Part shown: positions 1 to 5,774 of the stretch, piece after piece | How positions within the stretch are numbered: position 1 is the first letter of the stretch | Layout of the letters: each line of letters begins with the position of its first letter | Assembly (NCBI GenBank): GCA_012800625.1 | Contig: JAAZIY010000277.1 | Span: 1 to 5,861 of the forward strand | Origin: Lentisphaerota bacterium | GTDB lineage: Bacteria; Verrucomicrobiota; Lentisphaeria; Oligosphaerales; Oligosphaeraceae | Direction: 5' to 3' | Length of the DNA stretch: 5,861 nt | Made by a program: the position numbers and the translations under genes | The notes under the pieces: generated by a model | What the model was told of the DNA's origin: nothing | Database searches by the model: none | What the model saw: only the letters and a program-made list of their open reading frames with translations

Positions 1-39
1 GATAATTTTATGGACATACTAAAGCGCCGAAAGGTTTAA
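1..39 (+). CDS. 3' end of an upstream gene, partial, product unknown
   Basis: Frame 1 is open from the first base of the window to a TAA at 37-39, while the other two plus frames are stopped within the first 22 bases. The visible tail reads DNFMDILKRRKV, basic at its end. The stop lies one base before the ATG of the next gene, a spacing typical of translationally coupled genes in an operon; this is the main support. Twelve residues are too few to name a family, and the stretch could instead be non-coding leader. Confidence 0.4.
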   Translation, partial: DNFMDILKRRKV

Positions 40-40
40 C

Positions 41-802
41 ATGTTTGATGTCAATACCGCCATTGGCCACTGGCCCTTCCGTAAACTATTGCGCAATAGT
101 GCCGCAGAGCTATATGGGCACTTACGTTCTTTTGGCATAAAAAAAGCAGCAGTATGGCATAATCATGCCGTGTTCTATATGAATGCACAGGCTGGCAATC
201 TGGAGCTGGCTAAGGAGACAGAGCGCTACAATGATTTTTTTATGAAGGTGGCCACTCTCAACCCAGCCTATGCCGCAGCCTGCAAAGACCTGCAATACTG
301 TGTGCGTCAGCTGGGCTTTAGCGCTTTGCGTCTCTTGCCTAAATACCATGGCTACAGCTTGCAAGACAGCTGCCTGAATGAGCTGCTGTGCACGGCGCAA
401 AGCTTGAACATACCTGTGTTTCTGCCCTTCGAGATTGTGAATTTCAGACAAAAACATTGGATGGAGCCTGATCAGCCCCTGGAAAGCCAGAGCATCATAG
501 AGTTATGCAGGCGTTATCCAGGAGTCAACTTTATTTTGTGCGAAGGAGGCTATGTCGAAGAGATGGCTGGTTTAGCCAACTTATACGTTGAAATGTCGCG
601 TTATCGTTCCAGCTACGGACAAGTCTTGGCTAAGATGATTAAAAAACTGGGTGCTGAGCGCATACTTTTCGGCAGCGGCTCGCCTTTTAAAGAAATAGAG
701 CCAGCCTTGTTAAAGCTGCGCTTTTGCGAAGTCTCCGAAGAACAAAAAGAGCTGATCAGTTTTAAGAATGCAGACCGCCTGCTGAGGCCTGGCGGAGCCT
801 AA
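41..802 (+). CDS. Amidohydrolase-fold (Amidohydrolase_2-like) protein with degenerate metal site
   Basis: This 253-residue protein resembles the TIM-barrel metal-dependent hydrolases of the Amidohydrolase_2 type. What I see: an N-terminal DVNTAIGHWPF (residues 3-13), a strand ending RLLPKYHGY (97-105), PVFLPFEIV (125-133), LYVEMSRY (181-188) and, near the end, ERILFGSGSPF (206-216), which sits where the family usually has FGSDxP. The usual DxHxH start and the strand-borne His and Asp ligands are absent, so a normal binuclear or mononuclear metal centre is doubtful. No signal peptide or membrane segment is visible, so it is probably cytoplasmic. The ATG at 41 follows AAAGG with a 6-base gap and sits one base after the preceding stop. 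It is convergent with dnaB and not part of that unit. The substrate is unknown; fold assignment is by memory of motifs and fairly secure, function is not. Confidence 0.75.
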   Translation: MFDVNTAIGHWPFRKLLRNSAAELYGHLRSFGIKKAAVWHNHAVFYMNAQAGNLELAKETERYNDFFMKVATLNPAYAAACKDLQYCVRQLGFSALRLLPKYHGYSLQDSCLNELLCTAQSLNIPVFLPFEIVNFRQKHWMEPDQPLESQSIIELCRRYPGVNFILCEGGYVEEMAGLANLYVEMSRYRSSYGQVLAKMIKKLGAERILFGSGSPFKEIEPALLKLRFCEVSEEQKELISFKNADRLLRPGGA

Positions 803-804
803 AA

Positions 805-840
805 GAATCGGACGAATCGGACGAATCAGACGAATCGGGG
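805..840. repeat. 9-base tandem repeat, four units
   Basis: The unit GAATCGGAC occurs at 805-813 and 814-822, with one substitution at 823-831 (GAATCAGAC), and a fourth diverged unit at 832-840 (GAATCGGGG). It begins three bases after the amidohydrolase-like stop codon, in the gap between two convergent genes. The unit length is a multiple of three, but the array lies outside both reading frames. It is probably a slippage-prone intergenic array; I see no direct sign of function. Confidence 0.85.
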
Positions 841-911
841 GCTTGCGCTGTTGCAATTGCAGACGTCGCGATATTCCTACTGGAGTTAGGGAAGACATGA
901 CTTAGTGTCCC

Positions 912-926
912 AAAAACCGCGTTTTT
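912..926. terminator. Weak AT-rich hairpin between convergent genes
   Basis: AAAAAC (912-917) and GTTTTT (921-926) are perfect inverted repeats around a CGC loop, 12 bases beyond the dnaB stop codon. The symmetry would give a U-rich 3' arm for either strand, so it could be a shared weak terminator. The stem has only one G-C pair, so it is far from a classic intrinsic terminator. A 10-base palindrome, TGCAATTGCA, lies nearby at 852-861. Nothing else in 841-937 looks functional. Confidence 0.25.
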
Positions 927-937
927 CTCCGAGCAGC

Positions 938-2353
938 TTATATTCTTTGCACTTCCTCGACCTCCTGCTCACTGACGGCGGCCTTGTTTTCAAAACGGGT
1001 GTATTGCGGGAAGAAGAGCAGCTCCTGTCTGCCAGTGGCGCCGTTACGGTTTTTGGCGATAATCAGCTCGGCGTCCAGGCCGCCTTCCTCGCCGACATCC
1101 TGAGTATATTGCTTTTCCCGTTCACGATGCAGCAGCGCGACCACGTCGGCGTCCTGCTCGATGGCTCCGGACTCACGCAGATTGCTCAGTTTAGGCCTTT
1201 CGCCCTGCTCCGCCTGACGGTTAAGCTGCGCCAACACAACAATAGGTATATTCAGTTCCTTGGCAAGCGCCTTCAGGCTGCCTGAGATTTTGGCCACCTC
1301 ATTTTCGCGGTTTGCGTTTCTGCCGGCCTCCACCCGGATCAGCTGCAGATAGTCAATAAAGATAACGCCGACGTCTTCTCGGCTCTTCATGCGCCTTGCC
1401 TTGGCGCGCAGCTCGAGAATATCAATGGCTCCGGTGTCGTCAATAACCATCCTTGAGTTTCTCAGTCTGCTAGCCGCCTCCTTGATATTATTCAGCACCG
1501 AGCGCGGCGGCACACGGTTGATAAAGCGTGCTATGCCGGTTTTGGCCTCGCTGCTGATGAGGCGCAACACCAGTTGCTGCGCCGGCATCTCGAGGCTGAA
1601 AAAGCCCACGGGCACCGCTGGATTGCTCAAACCAATATTGGCGGCCATATTCAAGGCCAGGGCGGTCTTGCCTATGGAGGGGCGCGCTGCCAGCACAAAA
1701 AGCTCGCCGGGCCTTAGACCGGTGATAGCCTGGTCTAGCTGGTGAAAGCCGGTTTTCAGCCCCATGACCTCGGCCTGACCGCTGAAAATCTTGTTGAGAT
1801 ACTCGATGGCCTCGACAACCAGAGGCTGAATAAGCTGCAAATCCCGGCTCTCATTCATCTGCGTGACCTCAAAGATGCTGCTCTCTATCTGGTCGAGCAA
1901 CTCCTTGACGTTGTCCTCGGCGTCATAACACTTCATGATGGCCTGCGAACAACTGCTGATGATACGCCGTAAGATGGCATTCTGCTTGACGATCTCGGCG
2001 TAGTACTCGATATTGGCGGCGGTGGGCACCGCATCGGCAAGCATGGCCAGATAACTGGGGCCGCCCACCTCCTCGAGACGCGCGCTCTTGCTAAGATGAT
2101 CGGTAAGCAAAACCACGTCCATGCCAGCCTCGCCCTTGCTAGAACTAAGCTCAAGCATGGCGTTGAATATGGTCTGATGGGCAGGACGGTAAAAGGCGTT
2201 TTCAAAGCGCAGTGCGGCAATGGCGCTGGCGGCGGCGTTGGACTCCAAGAGCATGGCGCCCAGCACCGCCTTCTCGGCCGCCTCGTTGTGCGGCTTGGGA
2301 CGGTCCAGGTTCAACAAGGCAACCGGCTCCCCGGCTACAGATTGCGTCTGCAT
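938..2353 (-). CDS. dnaB: Replicative DNA helicase DnaB
   Basis: This is the hexameric 5'-3' helicase that unwinds DNA at the replication fork and binds primase. The 471-residue chain has the usual two parts: an N-terminal domain (about 22-125, beginning PHNEAAEKAVLGAML) and a RecA-like ATPase domain (about 195-455). Visible motifs are Walker A ARPSIGKT (223-230), the catalytic glutamate in FSLEM (E255), Walker B VIFIDYLQL (330-338), the sensor glutamine in VLAQLNRQ (Q376), NLRESGAIEQDAD (391-403) and the arginine-finger region KNRNGATG (434-441). No intein interrupts it. An in-frame ATG at 2485 would give 515 residues, but that extension reads through the terminator hairpin. The ATG at 2353 has GAGG at 2362-2365, 8 bases away, and fits the usual start just before the conserved domain, so I chose it. 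It lies downstream of rplI, separated by a terminator. Confidence 0.96.
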   Translation of the reverse strand: MQTQSVAGEPVALLNLDRPKPHNEAAEKAVLGAMLLESNAAASAIAALRFENAFYRPAHQTIFNAMLELSSSKGEAGMDVVLLTDHLSKSARLEEVGGPSYLAMLADAVPTAANIEYYAEIVKQNAILRRIISSCSQAIMKCYDAEDNVKELLDQIESSIFEVTQMNESRDLQLIQPLVVEAIEYLNKIFSGQAEVMGLKTGFHQLDQAITGLRPGELFVLAARPSIGKTALALNMAANIGLSNPAVPVGFFSLEMPAQQLVLRLISSEAKTGIARFINRVPPRSVLNNIKEAASRLRNSRMVIDDTGAIDILELRAKARRMKSREDVGVIFIDYLQLIRVEAGRNANRENEVAKISGSLKALAKELNIPIVVLAQLNRQAEQGERPKLSNLRESGAIEQDADVVALLHREREKQYTQDVGEEGGLDAELIIAKNRNGATGRQELLFFPQYTRFENKAAVSEQEVEEVQRI

Positions 2354-2392
2354 GAATATTTCCTCAATAAAAACAAATAGAATATGCGAAAG

Positions 2393-2424
2393 CTTACATC
2401 GGACGGCCTCGCCTACAATGTAAG
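2393..2424. repeat. Inverted repeat in the dnaB leader
   Basis: CTTACAT (2393-2399) and ATGTAAG (2418-2424) are perfect 7-base inverted repeats separated by 18 bases, inside which GGC (2405-2407) and GCC (2411-2413) could pair around a 3-base loop. The element lies between the upstream terminator and the dnaB ribosome binding site. It could be an operator for a dimeric protein or an RNA hairpin in the dnaB leader. No well-matched promoter could be picked in 2354-2426: TTGTAG and TATTCT (minus strand) resemble -35 and -10 boxes but are not properly paired. Confidence 0.5.
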
Positions 2425-2426
2425 GC

Positions 2427-2462
2427 AAAAAAAAAGTCTCGCAAGGTCTGCGAGACTTTTTT
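2427..2462 (-). terminator. Strong intrinsic terminator after rplI, symmetric
   Basis: GTCTCGCA (2436-2443) pairs perfectly with TGCGAGAC (2449-2456) around the 5-base loop 2444-2448. The stem is flanked by nine A (2427-2435) and six T (2457-2462). Read on the minus strand the hairpin is followed by nine U, so it should end the rplY-rplI transcript; the six T would also let it work on plus-strand transcripts. A second small hairpin, GCTGC (2469-2473) with GCAGC (2479-2483), precedes it in the minus-strand transcript. The hairpin separates dnaB from the ribosomal genes unless readthrough occurs. Confidence 0.9.
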
Positions 2463-2512
2463 AGCTTGGCTGCCTTTTGCAGCATCCTGTCAAAAAAAAT
2501 GGCCTGTGTAAC

Positions 2513-2971
2513 TCAGTCCTCTTTTTTAAGGATATTGACTTGCAGGCTGGCCTTGATCTCGGCGTGCAGCTTCACCGCCACATGGTGTTCGCCCAGCTCG
2601 CGCAGACCACCCTCGGGCAGACTGATGATGGAGCGCTCCACCTCAATGCCTTTTTCCAACAGAGCCTCGGCAAGCATCTGGCTATTAACCGAACCGTAAA
2701 GCTTGTCGTTGTCACCGACGGCGACGAAGATTTGCAAGGCGGTGCCGGCGATCTTGTCGGCCATGCTGCGTGCCACTTCGAGGCGCTCGCTGTGCTCTTT
2801 TTGCAGCCGCAGCTTTTTGGCCTCGATCTGGCGCATCAGCCCGGGACTCAGTTTTTGCCCCAGCTGGCGGGGAAACAAGTAATTGCGCGCATAGCCATCA
2901 GCAACGCGAACCTGCTCGCCTATCTTGCCTAGCCCGGCAACATCTTCCAGGAGAATAATTTCTACTGCCAT
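2513..2971 (-). CDS. rplI: 50S ribosomal protein L9
   Basis: L9 binds 23S rRNA at the base of the L1 stalk and helps keep reading frame. The 152-residue length is normal. The N-terminal domain starts MAVEIILLEDVAGLGKIGEQ and carries the family signature VRVADGYARNYLFPR (residues 21-35). A charged central helix follows at about 41-75, joining the C-terminal domain, with FVAVGDNDKLYGSV (82-95) and the closing strand VAVKLHAEIKASLQV (131-145). AAGGAG lies 7 bases before the ATG. It is the last gene of the unit; rpsR ends 21 bases upstream and a strong terminator lies about 50 bases downstream. Nothing unusual is seen. Confidence 0.97.
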   Translation of the reverse strand: MAVEIILLEDVAGLGKIGEQVRVADGYARNYLFPRQLGQKLSPGLMRQIEAKKLRLQKEHSERLEVARSMADKIAGTALQIFVAVGDNDKLYGSVNSQMLAEALLEKGIEVERSIISLPEGGLRELGEHHVAVKLHAEIKASLQVNILKKED

Positions 2972-2992
2972 TGTGCTACTCCTTTTCCTCTG

Positions 2993-3226
2993 TCACAGAA
3001 CCAAGGCCAAAATACGCGCGCGCTTCACCGCCGCGGAAAGCAGCTGCTGGTGTTTGTAGCAGTTGCCGGTGACCCGGCGGGGCAGGATACGCCCGCCCTC
3101 AGTCTGATAGCGCTGAATCAAGTCGACATCCTTGAAGTCGATAACATGGATTTTATTTTCGCAAAGCCGGCAGGTCTTCATGCGCAATACCCTGCGGCGT
3201 TTTCTTCTGGGTCTGGTACTCTTCAT
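2993..3226 (-). CDS. rpsR: 30S ribosomal protein S18, cysteine-containing form
   Basis: S18 sits on the platform of the small subunit as a partner of S6, whose gene is two positions upstream. The 77-residue protein has a basic N-terminus (RPRRKRRR) and the conserved core IDFKDVDLIQRY (29-40), GGRILPRRVTGNC (44-56) and KHQQLL (58-63). C19 and C22 (CRLC) together with C56 and H59 (CYKH) form a plausible four-ligand zinc site, so this looks like the zinc-binding type rather than the Cys-less type that many bacteria also use. AGGAG lies 7 bases before the ATG. It follows ssb after 40 AT-rich bases. Confidence 0.96.
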   Translation of the reverse strand: MKSTRPRRKRRRVLRMKTCRLCENKIHVIDFKDVDLIQRYQTEGGRILPRRVTGNCYKHQQLLSAAVKRARILALVL

Positions 3227-3266
3227 CTTACAACTCCTAAAGCAATCAAATTATAAGTAATTTATC

Positions 3267-3953
3267 TTAAAACGGAAGATCGTCCACCACGCTGTCGCCG
3301 CCTTCGACCTGGCTCTGGCCAGCGTCCTGGGCCGGCGCATTGCCAGGCTGTTCCGGCAATGGCTGGAAAGCCGGCATATTACCGGCGGGGGGACTGTAAA
3401 CCGGAGGCGCGGCGGAGGCGGAGGGCTGCTGCCCGTAGACCGGGGGAGCCTGTCCGTAAGCAGGGGGAGCAGGCTGAGCTTGCCCGTAGGCCGCTTGCGG
3501 CCTGGCCGCTGCCGGCCTGGCATAAGCGCCCTGCTGCTGGGTGCCATAGCCGCCCTGCTGCTGCTGGCCGCCGTAGCCGCCCTGCTGCTGCTGGCCGCCA
3601 TAGCCGCCTTGCTGTGCAGGGCTGCCGCCTAGCAGCTGCTGACGCTCGACAACCACTGACAAACGGCTGCGTTTCTTGCCGCTCTCCTGATCATCCCATT
3701 GTTCAAACCTGAGACGCCCCTCGACAAAAAGCGGGCTTCCCTTGCGGCAGTACTGCTGGATCACCTCGCCGCTGCGTCCAAACGCGGCCAGGTCCACATA
3801 GCAGGTATCCTCGCGCTGTTCGCCGCTGGCCAAAGTAATGTTGCGGTTAATGGCCATGCCAAAGTTGCACACTGTGCTGCCGCTGGGCAACTGGCGACTT
3901 TCAGGGTCGCGAGTCAAATTGCCCATAAGAAAAACCTTGTTGAAATTAGCCAT
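3267..3953 (-). CDS. ssb: Single-stranded DNA-binding protein SSB with long Gly/Gln/Tyr linker
   Basis: SSB coats single-stranded DNA and recruits replication and repair enzymes through its C-terminal tip. The 228-residue chain has three parts. Residues 1-108 are the OB-fold: FNKVFLMGNLTRDPE (4-18), NFGMAINR (30-37), TCYVDLAAFGRSGE (50-63), KGSPLFVEGRLRFEQW (71-86). Residues 112-215 are a low-complexity linker: three copies of a 9-residue unit, GGYGGQQQQ, at 116-142, then a Pro/Ala/Tyr-rich run with repeated YGQ. The end is the acidic tip DSVVDDLPF, matching the canonical DDDIPF-type peptide. The linker makes this longer than E. coli SSB (178 residues). AGGAGG lies 7 bases before the ATG. Placement between rpsF and rpsR is a widespread bacterial arrangement. 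Confidence 0.96.
   Translation of the reverse strand: MANFNKVFLMGNLTRDPESRQLPSGSTVCNFGMAINRNITLASGEQREDTCYVDLAAFGRSGEVIQQYCRKGSPLFVEGRLRFEQWDDQESGKKRSRLSVVVERQQLLGGSPAQQGGYGGQQQQGGYGGQQQQGGYGTQQQGAYARPAAARPQAAYGQAQPAPPAYGQAPPVYGQQPSASAAPPVYSPPAGNMPAFQPLPEQPGNAPAQDAGQSQVEGGDSVVDDLPF
3523..3608 (-). repeat. 27-base in-frame tandem repeat inside ssb
   Basis: Two 27-base units at 3547-3573 and 3574-3600 differ only at their last base, and shortened or diverged copies flank them at 3523-3546 (three bases shorter) and from 3601. Each full unit encodes nine residues of the SSB linker (GGYGGQQQQ). The near identity of the two central units, down to synonymous positions, points to recent duplication by slippage or unequal exchange. 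Copy-number change in whole units would lengthen or shorten the linker without breaking the frame. Confidence 0.9.
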
Positions 3954-3978
3954 GTCGCAGCCTCCTAAAGTCTACTGG

Positions 3979-4374
3979 TCAACGCGAGCGATAATTACGA
4001 TAGGAACGCTCCTCGAACATATCATCCTGGAAGTTCTCTTCCTTGAAAAGGCGTTCCTCGCGCGGCTTAAACACCTCGTCATCCTGGCCCTCGACAAATT
4101 TGAAGGCCGCCAGGCGCAACACGGTCTTGTTCAGCCTGTACTTGTCCTGCAGCTTCTCAACGCTGCCAGGGGACATCTCAGCAACAAAGTCCCAGTAGAC
4201 ACCGGTCTTGTGCTTGCCGATGGGGCGCGCAAACACCCGCTTGTCCAGACACTTCACCCGGCGCATTTTGCCGCCCAGAGCCTGTATCTGCTCGACGATG
4301 CCGGCGCTAAACTCCTCGCCGTTGCCCTCGACCTTGCGCGGGTCGAGAATAAACACTGCCTCATACTTGATCAC
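3979..4374 (-). CDS. rpsF: 30S ribosomal protein S6, GTG start
   Basis: S6 binds S18 and the central domain of 16S rRNA. The core IKYEAVFILDP (2-12 from the GTG), GGKMRRVKCLDKRVFARPI (34-52), GVYWDFVAEM (58-67) and the closing strand NKTVLRLAAFKF (82-93) match the family. Residues 94-131 form a charged tail, first acidic, then Arg/Tyr-rich (ERSYRNYRSR). I chose the GTG at 4374 (131 residues) over an in-frame ATG at 4401 (140 residues): the GTG has AAGGAG 9 bases away and starts at the conserved strand, while the ATG has no ribosome site and adds a nine-residue extension (MPRQKEKLK) not expected in S6. With this start, pth ends one base before rpsF. Confidence 0.95.
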   Translation of the reverse strand: MIKYEAVFILDPRKVEGNGEEFSAGIVEQIQALGGKMRRVKCLDKRVFARPIGKHKTGVYWDFVAEMSPGSVEKLQDKYRLNKTVLRLAAFKFVEGQDDEVFKPREERLFKEENFQDDMFEERSYRNYRSR

Positions 4375-4375
4375 C

Positions 4376-5023
4376 TTAAGCTTCTCCTTTTGCCTCGGCA
4401 TTGATGTTGTCCACAGAATGCATGGAAATACGCTCCAAGGCAGCCTGCCAGCCTTTTTGCAGGAGGCATTGCAGCGCCTCGGCAGCGCGCGAAAACGTTT
4501 CGTCCATCGTCTCTATTTCTGTGGAAGCCCAGGGTGCCAGCACGTATTCCACTTTGCTGGCCGCTCCAGGCTCTGGTCTCCCAATACCTATTCTGAGTCT
4601 GGGCAGATCATCCCGTCTCAGAACTTGGATAATGGACTGCAATCCTTTTTGTCCTGCGCTGGAGCCTTTGCTTCGCAAGCGCAAAGCTCCCAGGGGCAGG
4701 TCCATGCAGTCGCAGACCACGGTTATGCGCCGGGGGGAGATTCCCAGCGCGTCCAGCATCTCCTGCACCGCCTTGCCGCTGTCGTTCATGTAAGTCATGG
4801 GCAAAAGCAGGTATTGCGCTTTTGCCTCACTGTGTGACTCCCACAACTCAGCGGACTGCGGCTGCCAGCTAGTCTTGCTCCAGGGCATGATTTCTCTGAG
4901 CTTGTCTGCCACTTTCCAAGCGGCGTTATGCCGACTTTGGGCATACTCGGCGCCGGGGTTACCCAGGCAGACCAGCAGATCAACCAGGTCCGTATCATTC
5001 ACAAAGGCTGGCGGATTATCCAT
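4376..5023 (-). CDS. pth: Peptidyl-tRNA hydrolase
   Basis: Pth cleaves the ester bond of peptidyl-tRNAs that drop off ribosomes, freeing tRNA. The 215-residue protein is somewhat longer than E. coli Pth (194), with about ten extra residues at the N-terminus. Conserved parts: LVCLGNPGAEYAQSRHNAAW (17-36), with N22 and catalytic H32; PMTYMNDSG (75-83) with N80; VCDCMDLPLG (103-112) with D105, matching the Asp that assists the catalytic His; and LRIGIGRPEPG downstream. Where E. coli has GGHNGL, this protein has AGQKGL, so the His-Asn pair (E. coli 113-114) is Q125-K126. The catalytic trio itself is kept, so activity is expected. The ATG at 5023 is 15 bases from AGGAG (5039-5043), further than usual. 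rplY ends 69 bases upstream; rpsF follows after one base. Confidence 0.95.
   Translation of the reverse strand: MDNPPAFVNDTDLVDLLVCLGNPGAEYAQSRHNAAWKVADKLREIMPWSKTSWQPQSAELWESHSEAKAQYLLLPMTYMNDSGKAVQEMLDALGISPRRITVVCDCMDLPLGALRLRSKGSSAGQKGLQSIIQVLRRDDLPRLRIGIGRPEPGAASKVEYVLAPWASTEIETMDETFSRAAEALQCLLQKGWQAALERISMHSVDNINAEAKGEA
4384..4389 (-). promoter_or_regulatory. Ribosome binding site of rpsF inside pth
   Basis: AAGGAG on the minus strand lies within the last codons of pth, 9 bases before the GTG at 4374 and just ahead of the pth stop (4376-4378). It decides the rpsF start and implies coupling: ribosomes ending pth finish on top of the rpsF initiation site. Confidence 0.75.
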
Positions 5024-5030
5024 TATCCAT
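5016..5030 (-). other. Possible four-codon mini-ORF overlapping the pth start
   Basis: On the minus strand ATGGATA occurs twice in direct tandem, 5024-5030 and 5017-5023. The first ATG (5028-5030) is ideally placed, 8 bases after AGGAG at 5039-5043, but reads ATG GAT AAT GGA TAA and stops at 5016. The second ATG (5021-5023) opens pth in another frame. Either ribosomes load at the first ATG and reinitiate, tuning pth translation, or they simply use the second ATG with a long 15-base spacing. The layout is clear in the sequence; translation of the mini-ORF is inferred. Confidence 0.35.
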
Positions 5031-5092
5031 TTATGCCGCTCCTATGCGTTTGCACAAGAGCGTCAAACTTATGTTACCCGATATTGGCTGAT

Positions 5093-5707
5093 TTACGCTT
5101 CGTCGCTCTGAGCCTCTTCGCCCTCGGCGGCCTCCTCGCCCTCTTCCTCTTCCTCGGCCACTCTGGGTATTCTCACTTGGAAGACCGTCTGCTCGGGGTC
5201 GCCCACGGCGCTTACTCCCTCGCCCAGCTGCAAGTCTTTGATCAGCAGGGACTGGTCCAATTCCAGGGCGCTCACATCCACTCTGATTGCCTCGGGCACA
5301 TTTGCCGGCAGGCACTCAATATCGATCTCACGCAGAATTTGTTCGAGCTGTCCGCCCTCCTGCTCGCCTGCCGCCGTACCTTCGCTGATGACCGGCACCG
5401 GCAGTATGATAAGCTCGTCGGCTCTGACCGCCAAAAAGTCGATGTGCAGGATTTTACTGCTGATTGGGTGGCGCACGATCTCCTTGGTAATAGCGCTGCG
5501 CTTGCCCTGGCTGTCTATGACCAACTCAACTACGCCGGCATGACTGTAAAGCTTCTCGGCCAGCTCATGCTCGACACTCAGGCTCAGGTTGGCCTCGCCG
5601 GCGCCGTAAAGCACGGCAGGCACCAGGCCGCCGCGACGTAAACGACGGGAGTTGGCAGTGCCCAAAGCCTCACGGGGCTGAACAGAAATAGTAAATGCGT
5701 TGCTCAT
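5093..5707 (-). CDS. rplY: 50S ribosomal protein L25, CTC/TL5 form
   Basis: L25 binds 5S rRNA in the central protuberance. At 204 residues this is the two-domain CTC/TL5 type, not the short E. coli form (94 residues). The N-terminal 5S-binding domain spans about 1-93 (SRRLRRGGLVPAVLYG at 20-35, ITKEIVRHPISSKILHIDF at 73-91). The C-terminal beta domain runs from about 97 to 182 (CLPANVPEAIRVDVSALEL at 132-150, FQVRIP at 176-181). A strongly acidic Glu/Ala tail follows at 184-204. AAGGA at 5719-5723 lies 11 bases before the ATG. It is the first gene of the unit and directly precedes pth, a common pairing in bacteria. Confidence 0.96.
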   Translation of the reverse strand: MSNAFTISVQPREALGTANSRRLRRGGLVPAVLYGAGEANLSLSVEHELAEKLYSHAGVVELVIDSQGKRSAITKEIVRHPISSKILHIDFLAVRADELIILPVPVISEGTAAGEQEGGQLEQILREIDIECLPANVPEAIRVDVSALELDQSLLIKDLQLGEGVSAVGDPEQTVFQVRIPRVAEEEEEGEEAAEGEEAQSDEA

Positions 5708-5774
5708 CTTGGAAATCGTCCTTATCTGGTTATAGCATCCGGCTTGAGACTAAAAAACATAACAGGAAGCACAT

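Noticed and set aside
905..1285. Plus-strand open frame beginning in the convergent gap and running opposite the dnaB 3' end
   Set aside because: It overlaps the conserved DnaB C-terminal motifs on the other strand; the apparent start is a GTG with no ribosome site at proper distance.
2354..2485. N-terminal extension of DnaB to the ATG at 2485
   Set aside because: The extra 44 codons read through the terminator hairpin and its A/T runs and have no similarity to DnaB; the ATG at 2353 has a well-placed ribosome site.
2488..2493. Perfect TTGACA on the minus strand between rplI and the terminator, as a dnaB promoter -35 box
   Set aside because: No acceptable -10 box lies 16-19 bases downstream, and transcripts from here would meet the terminator at once.
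3250..3255. TATAAT on the minus strand between ssb and rpsR, as an internal promoter
   Set aside because: The hexamer is perfect, but the sequence at the -35 position (CTTCCG) matches poorly, and the 40-base gap is AT-rich, so a chance match is likely.
4208..4837. Plus-strand open frame of 209 codons opposite rpsF and pth
   Set aside because: It is antisense to two recognised genes, and its translation shows no recognisable family or low-complexity logic of its own. It is a shadow frame.
4928..5641. Plus-strand open frame of 237 codons opposite rplY and pth, with a hydrophobic run
   Set aside because: The minus strand encodes clear L25 and Pth sequences with family motifs. The hydrophobic Leu/Phe run is simply the complement of the Glu-rich L25 tail. 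There is no good ribosome site.
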